Below are positions 40,291-51,804 of a stretch of DNA of 64,000 bases, one piece after another; position 1 is the first letter of the stretch; every line of letters begins with the position of its first letter. The stretch covers positions 2,232,001 to 2,296,000 of the forward strand of contig JAIXMP010000001.1 in assembly GCA_025677815.1 (NCBI GenBank), read 5' to 3'. The position numbers and the translations under genes are program-made. Under the pieces are notes generated by a model. The model was not told the DNA's origin. It did no database searches and saw nothing but the letters and a program-made list of their open reading frames with translations. The DNA is from Phascolomyces articulosus. Lineage: Eukaryota; Mucoromycota; Mucoromycetes; Mucorales; Lichtheimiaceae.

Positions 40291-42566
40291 ATGTCACAGT
40301 TCACATCGTCTAGCACATCCTCGGCCTCTAATCATGCTGCTGCAACGATAAGCACGCGTTTTACCCATGGTGACGTAAACTCAAGTGCCATCTCTACTAA
40401 TTCAGGAATGCAGCGTGATGATGACAGGTATAATAACAATAACAATAAAATAATAATAATATAGAAACTTTATTATTATTATTATTATTATTATATATTT
40501 TCGTCCACCCCTTTTCCCTATCATGCGCAACCTACTCTATAGATATACACCCCTTGGGAATATTTATCAAAGAAGAAAAAACTATTTGTCTATTTCTTCT
40601 TCCTTTTTTCGATTTCATTTTCTAATGGAGAGAAATATTATAGTAGCACCGTATCTGAATTACCGGAATCACCAACTTTACCACCGGAAACAAGCCGTGG
40701 AGAAGATTTTACAGATATGGGACAATTACCGAAATCACCAATACGTACCAATCCTCTAGATTTGCAACCAATACCAGCAACTTCTACATTTCAACAACAA
40801 CAACCTCCACCTCATATCACTTCACCTTCAGGTAAACTGAATTGTTATGCAATATCTAATACATATATACTGTACACGAACTTTTCATGACGAAATATAT
40901 AAAAAACGAGGGGGAGAGAAAGGCTAATAGTAATAAATTTGGTATCCATATATATTATTGTTGAATAGCCACTTACACTTCACCTACGCAACCCATGGAA
41001 CGCGCACGTTCTGCACAATCCGCTCCTCCTAATCGAAGCAATCACGGTCATACTCATAGTAATAGTATCAGTAATAAACATGTACGACAAGTAGCGTCTC
41101 ACAATACATTACAACCACGTCGTTCAAAACGTTCAGCAGCTATTCCCGATCATATGGCAGCTGCACTCGAACTGAGTGCATCACCCAATGTGCCGCCTGC
41201 TCCGGCAGCAGGTATGTATTGGTCTCGTGCAGTGACTTATGGTAGAGGTCCTTCACGTCCATTACGCGCACACACCATCAACTTGATCGGCGAACAACTT
41301 TTTGTATTTGGTGGATGTGATATTAAAATATGTTTTAATTCACTCTATGTTCTCGATATGGGTAACAAAAAGATACTAAGAACTGTGAGATGAGAGAGAG
41401 AAAGAGAGAATGATTGTTCTAATAGAATGATATAATATGACATTAGATACTATGACATGGTCGAAGCCAAAAACTTCAGGTCAAGCACCGCCCCCTTGTC
41501 GAGCCCATTCGAGTACATTGGTCGAACGCGACTTGGGATCTGGAAAACGTGGACATTATCTTTATATTTTTGGTGGTGGCGATGGACCCAATTATTTTAA
41601 TGATCTTTACGTATTACATACGGATACCCTGACATGGTCGAAGCCTAAATGTGAAGGTACACCTCCATCACCAAGACGTGCACATACAACTTGTTTATGG
41701 GGTGATAAGATTGTTGTAGTTGGTGGTGGTGATGGTGCACGCGCTTTATCAGACGTCCATATGTTAGATATTGCCGATCCAGCACGTCCACGATGGACTC
41801 AAATTAAACCATTGGGTATGCCACCAATTGCTCGAGGTTATCATACAAGTAATTTGGTCAAGGATAAATTAATTGTATTTGGTGGCAGTGATGGCCATGA
41901 ATGTTTCAGTGATGTTCATATTTTGGATTTGGGTAAATATCTTGGAAATGAAGGAAGCAAGAGAGAGAGAAAGAGAGCAAGGAGAGTGAACCCAGAAAGA
42001 AAAAAACGTGCTAAATTGACTTATAAATGTGTTAAAATAGCAACCAATCGATGGAATCAAATTGAACTGGATAGAATTGTACCTCGTTTAGCTCATTCTG
42101 CAACGCAAGTTGGAAGTTACATTTTCATTATTGGAGGACATGATGGATCACGTTATTCTAATGATGTATTACTATTAAACTTGGGTATGTTCTTATATGA
42201 ATCTATTTGATATCTATGCACCTTTGAAATAATTTGTTGTCAAAAACTAAATGATTCATAATTTATAGTGACCATGAGTTGGGAAAATCGTCGTGTATTT
42301 GGGGGAGCTCCTAGTCCAAGAGGATATCATGCAGCTGTGCTTCATGATAGTAGACTTTTTGTTCTGGGTGGGTATGATGGCAAAACAGTCTTTGATGATG
42401 TTTATATCCTTGGTAAGTAAACGTACATAGAAATATATTTTATATAGTCAATCAATATATAATAACTAACAAGGATTGATTGTGGTTTTATATTTATATA
42501 TGTGTAGAATTATCAGCTTCGAGTTACCTTCCTCAAATTACAAACTTTGAAATAGACCTTATGTAG
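40291..42566 (+). CDS. Kelch-repeat protein (Tea1/Ral2-like beta-propeller)
   Basis: Seven exons join in phase: 40291-40427, 40644-40831, 40969-41361, 41447-41932, 42041-42184, 42269-42412 and 42508-42566, giving 516 residues. The N-terminal about 190 residues are Ser/Pro/Gln-rich and disordered. Six kelch blades follow, each with a double-Gly turn and downstream Tyr/Trp: LFVFGGCDIKICFNSLYVLD, YIFGGGDGPNYFNDLYVL, VVVGGGDGARALSDVHML, IVFGGSDGHECFSDVHIL, FIIGGHDGSRYSNDVLLL and FVLGGYDGKTVFDDVYIL. The protein ends shortly after the last blade. Fungal kelch proteins of this kind serve as polarity or scaffolding factors; no catalytic domain is present. Each exon border falls at a blade border (...LDxG/gt), a tidy one-blade-per-exon pattern in the 3' half. 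Specific function not assignable. Confidence 0.9.
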
Positions 42567-43903
42567 ATAACCCTCTTTTCATCTTTCTACTAATTTACGC
42601 ACATCTTGTATCTCTCCCATGTTTTTCACGCTTCGTTATATTTTTCCCACTCTTTTTATTTCTTCTTAATTCTATATTGTTAATATTAATCTTGCTCTTG
42701 ACTTCCTTTGCCTCTCTCTCTTTCTCTATCTAACTTTTATTATTTTATTGTCTTTTATGTGTGATTTGATGTGATTCATTTCAAAATATATATGTAATGT
42801 ATGAAAAAAAATAACAATAGGATGATATATCTACTAATAAATATTCAAATATACAAAAATAAAAGAATTAGATTAATATAACGGCCTTTGTTTATAATTT
42901 ATCGTACTATTGATAGTACAGAGGTTGGAAATATAAAAAATCTTTAGTGTATATCCTATCGGATACGTAATCTTTGTTATAACATTCAATCTCTTTCCAT
43001 ATGGGGATGGAATAGTGCATATTCTTTCACGAGGTAGCTTTTATATATTAAAACGTTCGCTTGTATTGTTTCAACCAGAAAATTCAAAGCAGCAATATAT
43101 ATAAATACGTTGCTCGTATCATCCGTGTTAAATTTATCCATCTATCTATATACATTTTCAAATTATATAAATTTATAACATAAGAAAGCCACATGTTAAC
43201 TGGCTGTATTATACCTATTCTTACTCTCGTCTCCTTTATTTCCCTCATAAAGTATGATCATTCATGGTTATTTTCTCATTGCTGCTCTGAAACAAATGAT
43301 GGATGGATGGAGTATGTCAAAATAGTAATTTTTTTATTGAATATGAATGCCAAGACATATTTGATGTGGTTCTTTTTTGAAAGTGAAGCCCGATAAAAAT
43401 ATGCAACGTAATCAATCAGGTTGCTGCTACTGTTTATATACAAAACTGCCGCTGCCATGACAGGAAAATGGCACATTATAATAAAACAGTTTATTATATA
43501 GTCTATATTATGTATAAGATTAGTTACTTATACTATTTGTAATAAGTACTAATAATGATTATAGGTTACCTAAAACCCAATTAATGTCTAATAGAAATAA
43601 TAGTCTTATTTATTATATGGTTAATTCAAGAGAAACATTGAATATATAGCAATTTTTTTGATTTTTTTCTCCAAAAGTAGTTGCAAAACCCTTTTAGGAA
43701 ATTCGCTAATTCAACTCATTGTGGAACATTACGACGATCTTTCCACCTCCTGCTTTGAAACTAGCCGATCTTTTTTTATTTTTTGGCGGGATCACTCCGT
43801 TTTCGGTTCTTGGTTCGGTTTCTCTTCTTTCTCTCTTTTTCTTCTATTTCTCTTCTTCTTCTTCTACTTTGATACTTATTATATATACTTTTATATATAC
43901 AAT
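42567..43903. other. Intergenic, nothing conserved seen
   Basis: AT- and pyrimidine-rich near the kelch 3' end. Open stretches at 43193-43396 and 43658-43936 show no conserved motif outside the epsin start. The epsin 5' leader is T/C-rich (43780-43870). Confidence 0.45.
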
Positions 43904-46268
43904 ATGACTGCACGAGGTGTTGCTAGAAGCATGTAAGTCATTATTATTTTAATCAACCAAAACTTTATTTTCTTCATTGTACATTGGTGAATGAGAATAT
44001 TATTATAAAATGTAAAACTAATTCTTTCGGATGAAATGAGAATAGTAAAAACTATGCCAAAGGATTCTCAGACGCACAAAGAAAAGTTAGAGAAGCAACG
44101 TCTAATGATCCATGGGGTCCAAGTGGTACCATTATGAATGAAATTGCACAACTTACTTATAACGAGTATGTTTTATATTTTTTTAAAAAGGACGAGGCAT
44201 AAAAAGATATATATTATTAATAATGCAAACAACAATAACTCTGTTTCTTCTTTCTTAAAAAAATTAGACATGATTTTGTTGAAATTATGGATATGATTGA
44301 TCGTCGGCTTAATGATAAAGGCAAAAATTGGAGGCATGTATTCAAGGTAATACATATGCGAAAATGGGTGGGAAAAGCAAGTGGCAGTGAAAGTTCTTTT
44401 TTTACTGTTTTACTCATTGTATATAACACGATGCAAAACCCTTCCCAAAAAAAATGTAAACTTAGGCTTTATTGGTATTGGATTATTGTCTACACGTTGG
44501 TTCAGACAATGTTGTTTTATACGCCAAGGAAAATGTATATGTCGTCAAGACATTAAAAGAATTTCAACATATTGATGATAACGGTCGTGATGTGGGTGCT
44601 AATGGTAAGTTTAATAATAATAAAACAATAACTTTTTCTATATCATTTATCATTTATTGAAATTAAAACTTCTGGATCTAATTTGAACTTTTTTATTTTA
44701 TTTATTTGTTTCATTATTTGCTTTTTAGTCCGTCAGAAAGCTAAAGATATCACGAGTCTTTTAGTGGATGACGCTAGATTAAAAGAGGAAAGGCAGTCTC
44801 GTAATTCGATGCGAGACCGCATGGCAGGTGTCAATGACTATATGCACGAATCTTTATATGGGCGAGGGTATGATGGACCTCGATATAATAATGGAAACAC
44901 CGATAATTATAATTTAAGCAGGAATGACGAAGATCGAGACTTACAACGTGCTATGGAAGAAAGTCGAAGGATGGCGCAAAATGATAGTCGTGGTAGAGAA
45001 CAAGATGATGCGGATCTTGCGAAAGCCATTGAAATCAGTGAACAAGAACAAAGAGAAAAAGAACGAAAACAACGTGAAAAATTGGAACGAGAAAATGCAA
45101 AGAATTTGTTGGATGATGATTCTGATCTATTCAAACCTGTTACAGTTATACAACAACAGCAACCACAAATGACAGGCATGAGTATGTCATTCACAGGTAT
45201 TCCATTAGGCGCACAACAACAAAATAACCCGTATCAGTGGAACCAGATGCAGGCGCAGATGACAGGCATGCCACAACAATATACAGGTGTAGCACCATTC
45301 CAAACAAATCCCATGATGAATAGCCCTCAATTTACGGGATATAATACAGCTATGACAACAGGATTTACAGCTTCCCCTATGCAACATATGCAAACAGGTC
45401 ATTTATCCACTCCTATGTCACCTCTTGGTCAACAACAACAGCAATCACCAATGATGCTGAATACACCAAAGCAGCAGACACCTATGGTTACGGGTAGTAA
45501 TAATCCATTTGGCCCTGGAGTAAAAGCAGTACAGCATCAACAACAAGCATCACCACAAATGGCTACTACATCACCATTTAGTATTGAATCACATACACCA
45601 ACACCTGTTACTATTCAGCAGACTAATACTATTAGTTTAGCACAACTTTCATCATCAGCACCTGTTTCACAACCTACACCTTTATCATCACAACAACAAG
45701 CACCTCCACCAGTTGATCCACGATATGCCAAATTAAACTCTTTATTAGCTAATCGAGAGTATGTAGTTTTTTTTTTTTTGTACATGGCTGGTCTTGTGCG
45801 ATACATCTTACTGATTTACTAATGAATTTAATATATATACGTGTACTTTTATATCTAGTGATGGACAAGATACATTTGGAAATACAGGCAATCTTCGTAT
45901 ACCAATGTAAGTGTTTTTTAAATTTTAATATAATATAAAGGGGAAAGTTTACGTGTCAACTGATCATAAACAAATATCATTTTTCCCCAATTTTGGTATA
46001 TTTTAAAGTGGTACAGGATTTGCTAGCACAATTAAACCAGAAACAACAGGAAAATCCAATAGCACAGGTGATTTACTTAATTTGAACAATAACAATAATG
46101 CACCTGCAGGTTCATTCTCTCAGGTATATTTCAAAATAATCTATTCATTATATATAAATGTATATATTATACGGTTTTTAACCTAACATCTAATATATAT
46201 ATATGTAGGCACATAATCCATTTGCACCACAATACACCGGTCAACCACAACAAGGATCAATTTTTTAA
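43904..46268 (+). CDS. ENT1: Epsin (ENTH-domain endocytic adaptor)
   Basis: Eight exons join in phase: 43904-43932, 44046-44165, 44268-44346, 44466-44604, 44729-45758, 45859-45906, 46009-46123 and 46209-46268, giving 539 residues. The ENTH domain (about 10-140) contains REATSNDPWGPSGTIMNEIA, the RRLNDKGKNWRHVFKALVLL signature and VRQKAKDITSLL. Two ubiquitin-interacting motifs follow (DRDLQRAMEESRRMA; DADLAKAIEISEQ), then a Gln/Met/Thr-rich tail with repeated MTGM/FTG-type units, NPF motifs (SNNPFGPG, AHNPFAPQ) for EH-domain proteins, and a C-terminal Gln-rich end. Epsins bind PtdIns(4,5)P2 at the plasma membrane and link ubiquitinated cargo to clathrin-coated pits. All features are present, so it should be functional. 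ENT1 versus ENT2 cannot be distinguished. Confidence 0.95.
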
Positions 46269-46934
46269 AAATTCAATATATTTTATATATAAATGTTTAT
46301 TACTTTAGTATAATATAAACGCAACTTTTTTTTTGCTAGAAAAAATAGGAGTTAATGTTTTTTTTATTATATATACCTGTATTTATGTGTTTATCATAGT
46401 GAACCAAAAATAAGGGCTGATATATAGGTGAAATGCGAATAAGAATAATGAAAAATATAAGAGCAAAATTAATAATACCAAAATTACCAATAGAACAATA
46501 TACCTGTAAGCTATTTGCTAAGCATTAGTCGTAAGATAAATTTCACAACGACAACGATAGGCAACAAAAGATTATTTTATTTGAGTATAATATACACGAT
46601 GTGTGGTATGAGGAAAACAGGGATCAGCAGTAGATGATTGAAAAATTAAATGATTCAAAATATATGAACAAGTACAAAATTATGCGTTAGTGTTGAGTTA
46701 TCTACTATGGAAAAAAGGATTTGGATTCGTTTTAACAAAGGGAAAATGTATACACACTCAATAGTTTTGATAGGAAAAAAGACAAGTATTTGTTTTTGTT
46801 ATGTGAAGTACACAGTGTTATTTGAAAACTTACCGCAAACCAAAGAAAATTACAACTATAAAGTTGTTAGGACTAAACAAAATAATGATGGTAATAATGA
46901 AACTAAATATTACACGATAATAAAAGAAGCAGGG
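46269..46934. other. Intergenic left of first inverted duplication
   Basis: AT-rich. The plus-strand open stretch 46707-46967 has no known motif. Its 3' part (46891-46951) is about 85% similar to 56882-56941, directly at the inner junction of the second palindrome. Confidence 0.4.
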
Positions 46935-48535
46935 AATAATGCAGTAATAGTCATCAACAATAGGTAGTTATAAAATCCGTAACGAAATATATCCAACGTT
47001 AGTTTTTCCATTTAAAAAATACTCCTGTATTACAAGCTTGCAAGAAACAGAATTTGGTTAAAGGAACCAATAAAGTCACATTCTATCTGTGGAGAGAACT
47101 GATATAATATGTATTAGATAGTACGTAACAAAGTAGCTTAAGTGAATTTAGTAAATGAGTGGCGAATGACAAGATCAGAACGATCCACTGTAAAAAAAAA
47201 ATTATAAAAGGAACTATTGAGCTATAAAAAATACTTTGATTCCAGTTTACTGTGTTGTCATCTTCGTATCAAACATACATAGATACACAGGTATAAGTAG
47301 CATAGGATATACTTCAGGTAAGCTTAATGTTAGAAAAACACTGTGATTACCGGTAATAAATTGATGGAAAATTAAAGCCTTTTATAAAAATGTTTATTTT
47401 TACATGTGTTTTTTTTTCGCAAGAGAATGAAGGGAGGGAGGAATGTAAAAAAAAAAAAAAAAAAGAAATATAAAGCAATTTTTATTATTAATTATCACCA
47501 TCTCTCAACAATCCTTCAACAAAATCTCTGATAGTGTTTTGTTGTTGTTCGCCCACTGATCCTTGGCGACGGAGAATGGCTAAAAGTTCATGTACACACT
47601 GCTCCACGTTAGTAACATCTGGGATGCGGCCACTGGGGACATTCACATTCAAAGATCTGAAGATTTCAGCAACATATCTTTTGAATGTGTTGTGGCGCAT
47701 CTCCAGCTGTTGATATTGTTGTTGAAGTTGTTGTGGATGGTGTGTGTACATGGCTTGTGGTGCTTGAGGACGATGATGTTGATGATGATGGCCTTGTACC
47801 GTACTATGTGTTTAACATATATTATTATTAATAATAATAAGTGATAAAGAAAAAAAGTACATTAATAAATATAATTATTATTTAAAGCACCAGGAGAAAC
47901 TATTGTGAAGGGAAAACAGCATTTCGCAGGAAATGTGCCTGTAGCTAGTATTATTTTTGCTTACCTTGAAGGAGCACCACCACGAATTGCAAGTTCAAGC
48001 TGTTCTAAGGTGGGTTAATTTGCGCCAGTAGTAGGTGTGGTACGGGGTCGCTTTTGACTACTACGATGATGAGAGGTGTCGGCAAATGATAATGATGATG
48101 ATGATGATGATGCAATACTTGCACCTTGTTGGGCATGTTCATCAATGTATACGACAAACCTGCCATTACTGAGCTTACTAGCTTGTACACTAATACCAGA
48201 TCGAAATGTTTTACCTTTGTTGGCTGCATAAAATTTCTTTGCTTCTGTAAATGTTTTAAAGTGAACGAAGCCAATACTATATATATAACGAACACATAGT
48301 ATAATATCTTTTGTCAGGACACACAATATAATTAGATACACTCCCTTGTTTTTCTTTAGTTTACTCTGGGTGCTTTAACTTGATTAAATGTACGAAGTCA
48401 ACACCACGGATCGTCTGCTGGAACCACGTGCTAAATCTTTCTTCTTCATAAGCCACGTTGATTATTGCCACAGAATATCGCACGTCTCGACAGTAGTTTC
48501 TTGTACGTTCCATTTTTTTTTTACAACACAGGCAG
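46935..48535 (-). repeat. Left arm of inverted duplication 1 (about 1.6 kb)
   Basis: Inverted copy of about 51805-53400. Between about 47350 and 48513 the match is essentially perfect and ungapped (right = 100341 - left at every checked exon and intron border). Outside this core, 46935-47345 is clearly diverged (roughly 80% by eye, with indels), and on the other side similarity fades within 25 bases upstream of the RRM gene start. Confidence 0.9.
47488..48513 (-). CDS. Small RRM-like protein, copy A
   Basis: Same gene as 51828-52853, on the opposite strand and in the other arm. Exons 48365-48513, 48065-48276, 47965-48004 and 47488-47803 join in phase for 238 residues. The N-terminal part has VRYSVAIINVAYEEERFSTW and DIGFVHFKTFTEAKKFYAAN, i.e. 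RRM-like RNP2/RNP1 strands; a basic Ser-rich segment, a His/Gln-rich linker and a helical C-terminus (VEQCVHELLAILRRQG) follow. If the short intron 48005-48064 is retained, the frame meets a TAA at 48008-48010 directly after TTPTTGAN. Removing it restores one continuous frame. Likely RNA-binding; partner unknown. Confidence 0.65.
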
Positions 48536-49015
48536 AAGAAAGAAGTAAGGTGTAAAAGAAGAAAACCGTACCATTATTGATGATAATGATAAAAACGGAC
48601 CTTTGCAACTTTTGGTTACTCTTTCAATATCATTGAATGTTATCATTATTGTGACAATTAATAATAGCTATGACCTATTGATATTTGGTACAGCCTTCAA
48701 TGCTTAGTGCTATTTTTTTTTCGCCACCACAGCATATAATACAACAGAATTACATATGAAATACTTATTCTTTATAATGTGTATGTCGATATTGCTACCA
48801 ATGATCATCTTTTGGCTTCTGTGTAATTGATGTAATAGTACTTTGCTTCTAATATTCAACTTAGGAAAAATATATATTCAAGATATATAAAACAAATTCA
48901 AAAAATATTATAAAAAAATCAGATTTGAATATATCTTAAAAAAAAGCTAAAAATATTTGAAGTATATTCCATATTCAGATTTGCCGAAGATTTCATCTTT
49001 AAATATGTAAATATA
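48536..49015. other. Spacer inside inverted duplication 1
   Basis: AT-rich, no coding recognised. Leads from the RRM-like gene start to the CACTG-ended element. Confidence 0.4.
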
Positions 49016-49683
49016 CACTGTAAAAAAAGATTTCCGGGAATTTGCTCTGAAAAAACCAGAATTCAGGTGAAAAAATCAAAAAAACTGGAATTTGGGTTTT
49101 TCTGGTTTAAAATTTACCAAAAAATACTTGAATTTAGGTAAAAGATATTTTTGTAAATGTTACATGGATGGGGCTATCGTGGTCGGATAAGGCACCCGAT
49201 ATTAGTGGGCGTTTTTTGTGGTATTACCCTAGAAATATAGCTAAAGCTTATGCTCATGTGTACGGAAAGACCAATTCATGACAATGTTTGTTCTTAAATT
49301 CTTCAGTTATATCTGTTAAAAAGTGAAATAGTTGGTATATGAATTACACGTATATGTTGATAGCACAGATTACGATTTATAATTTCCTTTTATTGTGCTG
49401 ACAACTATAAAGGAATAAAAACATATAAAGTGTATATGATAAATATCAATTAAGAGGGAGCATGAATTTCTCTAAAAAAAGAGTATGGAACTTCATTCTG
49501 AAGGGACCGCAAAGTAAAAAAAAAAAAAAACCATAATTCAAGTTTTTTCTTGTTCAAATATAACCCAAAAAAACCAAAATTCAAGTTTTTTTTTCTCCTC
49601 CCGGAAATATGAATTCCCGTTTACCTGAATTCTGGTTTTTTGGTTAACAAGTTAGGTAAATTCCCGGAATTTTTTTTACAGTG
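49016..49683. mobile_element. 668-bp non-autonomous CACTA-like element
   Basis: The left end CACTGTAAAAAAAGATTTCC and the right end, reverse-complemented CACTGTAAAAAAAATTCC, share CCGGGAATTT and AACCAGAATTCAGGT-type subterminal repeats (49016-49140 against about 49510-49683). ATA flanks both ends (49013-49015 and 49684-49686), a candidate 3-bp target-site duplication. CACT(A/G) termini and 3-bp duplications are typical of the CACTA (En/Spm) superfamily. The about 370-bp centre has no transposase. A decayed Tnp2-like transposase lies 0.6 kb to the right. Confidence 0.7.
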
Positions 49684-50311
49684 ATATCTGTATAAATTTT
49701 GAATTTATTTTTTCTAAAGCGAAATAGAAATGCTCTTTATGAATTAATTTCGATCCCACCACGGGAAGATTTCAGAACAATCAGAACAAATTTTTGAACA
49801 CTAACTTCCACAACACAAATACTACTGATAAACTAATTGTAACACATGTAGAACATCAGAGGATACGCCGGAATGTTGAAATCTTCGCTGGTTGAAGGGC
49901 GACATTACTTTATCAACCTTGACATGATTCCTGGAGAGATTTGTATTGATAAATTATCGCGAATTCAGAAAACAGAAAAACCCTTTGCTACTACTTTTTA
50001 CTCCAATTTATTCTTCACAAACTTAATAAGCAACTCCTTTCTTTTGTCTGGAACCTGTGCTGTATTTTGTAATGGCAAGATTACCATACACTTTTACCAA
50101 GCAAAGTGGGTGTTCATACACTAATTAATAACGGCTACTCTCACGTATGTATACAGGTTGCAATTATTTTTATTATAGAAGATTACGTACCTTGGAATTT
50201 GTATGTAAAAAGCATGGGAATTTCACTAAAATATGTGGCACTTGTTCCACGTGTTCTTGAAATAGGAAGATTCAGCCTTATCAGCGTATCGAGCTTTTTT
50301 GCATTAGATGG
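49684..50311. other. Spacer, possibly decayed transposon 3' part
   Basis: Contains plus-strand open stretches (49873-50124, 50106-50399) without known motifs. Because it directly follows the decayed transposase on the minus strand, it may be degraded element sequence. Confidence 0.35.
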
Positions 50312-51640
50312 TTATTCATTGCAATTATACACGGTAGAAGATTTATACAAACGCTTTTCCATATTAATGGCGCTATCTAATGGTTGTTGTAGCGTCTGAC
50401 TGTCAATGAATTGACTGTCCCAATAAGTCATCAAGACACTTTCAAGACTTTGCTTATTGTAATCTTCCAAGGAATCCCATAGCTCAATTTCAGGATACTG
50501 AGCTATGGTATATTCGTTCTCTTTAGGCTGTTCCTCCAAATAGCCATCACCATCATAAATTCGTGCGAAATTTCGCATAAGCAATTGCCATTTAATAGTG
50601 TTGCCAACATTGGCTCCAGGTGAAGTTTGTGATTTGATGTGTTGCTTGAAGAAACCTATAGAAAAGTTGATCGGTAAGTTGGTTTTTGTCTTTTATTTTT
50701 TTAGCATTCTTCGTCATGTTAATTATTTACGAATTGATCGCTCAGCAGATCTAGTACTATAACTCTAAGGGGCCCAAGAGCTTTCACCGCGCCATGAATA
50801 TGCCGAAGCAAATGGAAGTTGATTGTGTACATGTTTGCATCAACGCGATTCTTCATATGGATGTTCCAGGTATTAAAATTACTATAATAATCATGTAATT
50901 TATCAAAAAAGTGAGTTTTTTATAATGATTGTGATAACTTACTTTTTAATCTTAAACAAATCTTCATCAATTTCCCATTGAAGGGCTAAACTACACCCAA
51001 TCACAAAAGACATGATTGCTTCGACTTGTGGTACATCCGATCTATATGTAGCTACCAACTGTTCAAACACCAAAGTTGGCAAGACAACTTGCATAAACAC
51101 AACCTAGTCAACTAATCGCATAAGGCTAGCCTTATTGGAAACATCTAAGAAAATGAGAAGCTTTGTTAGGTATTTATTGTAAGTTTGGATTTTCATATCA
51201 CTTGATAAATTTACTTATACTAACCACGAGAAGTACCCTCAAATATAGAAGATGGTATGTTTGATCTGATTTGATTATTGCGGTACCAATAGCTAAACGT
51301 TTTTGGTGGATCAGCTCGAAGGTACTATAAACGTTTTGAAATTCACCAGAAATCATCGACCAAATCTTTCTTGTGCAATTGGCTCTTATAAGATGCATTT
51401 CGTCCAAGCCAAAAAAGGTGAACCCATGGAAAGGTTTCAATAGACCAAAGTCTATTTCCTTTACGATACCAAAGTCCTATGGTTCAACAAAGCATTGTAT
51501 TATTTTCCTTGTAAGAAAAAAAAATATTTTGATGAAGTGAAAAAGAAACCAAAGAAACCTTTTGAACTTACCATTTATTTCCCTCTGTGAATTCTTGGGT
51601 CTCTCTTGCAGGTGACATAGTTACGTTTCCAGGATAGTAA
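50312..51640 (-). pseudogene. Decayed Tnp2/CACTA-like transposase (Mucoromycotina-type)
   Basis: Read on the minus strand, the pieces occur in the order I know from multicopy transposase-like proteins of Rhizopus/Mucor: LLKPFHGFTFFGLDEMHLI (near 51440), then RSNIPSSIFEGTSR after a frameshift, VLPTLVFEQLVATYRSDVP and IGCSLALQWEIDEDLFKI (51120-50950), MYTINFHLLRHIHGAVKAL (near 50830), GPLR...YSTRSAERSIRK in a shifted frame, then FKQHIKSQTSPGANVGNTI and a final open stretch 50312-50584 ending VYNCNE. At least one in-frame TAG (near 51104) and several frameshifts make it non-functional. Relation to Tnp2/DUF4218 transposases is by resemblance only. Confidence 0.65.
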
Positions 51641-51804
51641 CGACCAAAGAGTCATCTACCTGCTGGACTAATGGAAGATATTGATGGTATTCAACATTGG
51701 CAGCAGCCATACAAGGATAAATGACCTTTATGATGGGCAAGTTCTTGAACACCAATGATGTCTCCAGAGGCTAGCACCAAGTGCACCTTTAACGAGAATT
51801 CGCC

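Noticed and set aside
49166..49230. tRNA-like text (GGTCGGATAAGGCACCCGAT) in the CACTG-ended element
   Set aside because: Resembles a tRNA D-loop region, but no B box or acceptor stem could be found; not enough for a SINE or tRNA call.
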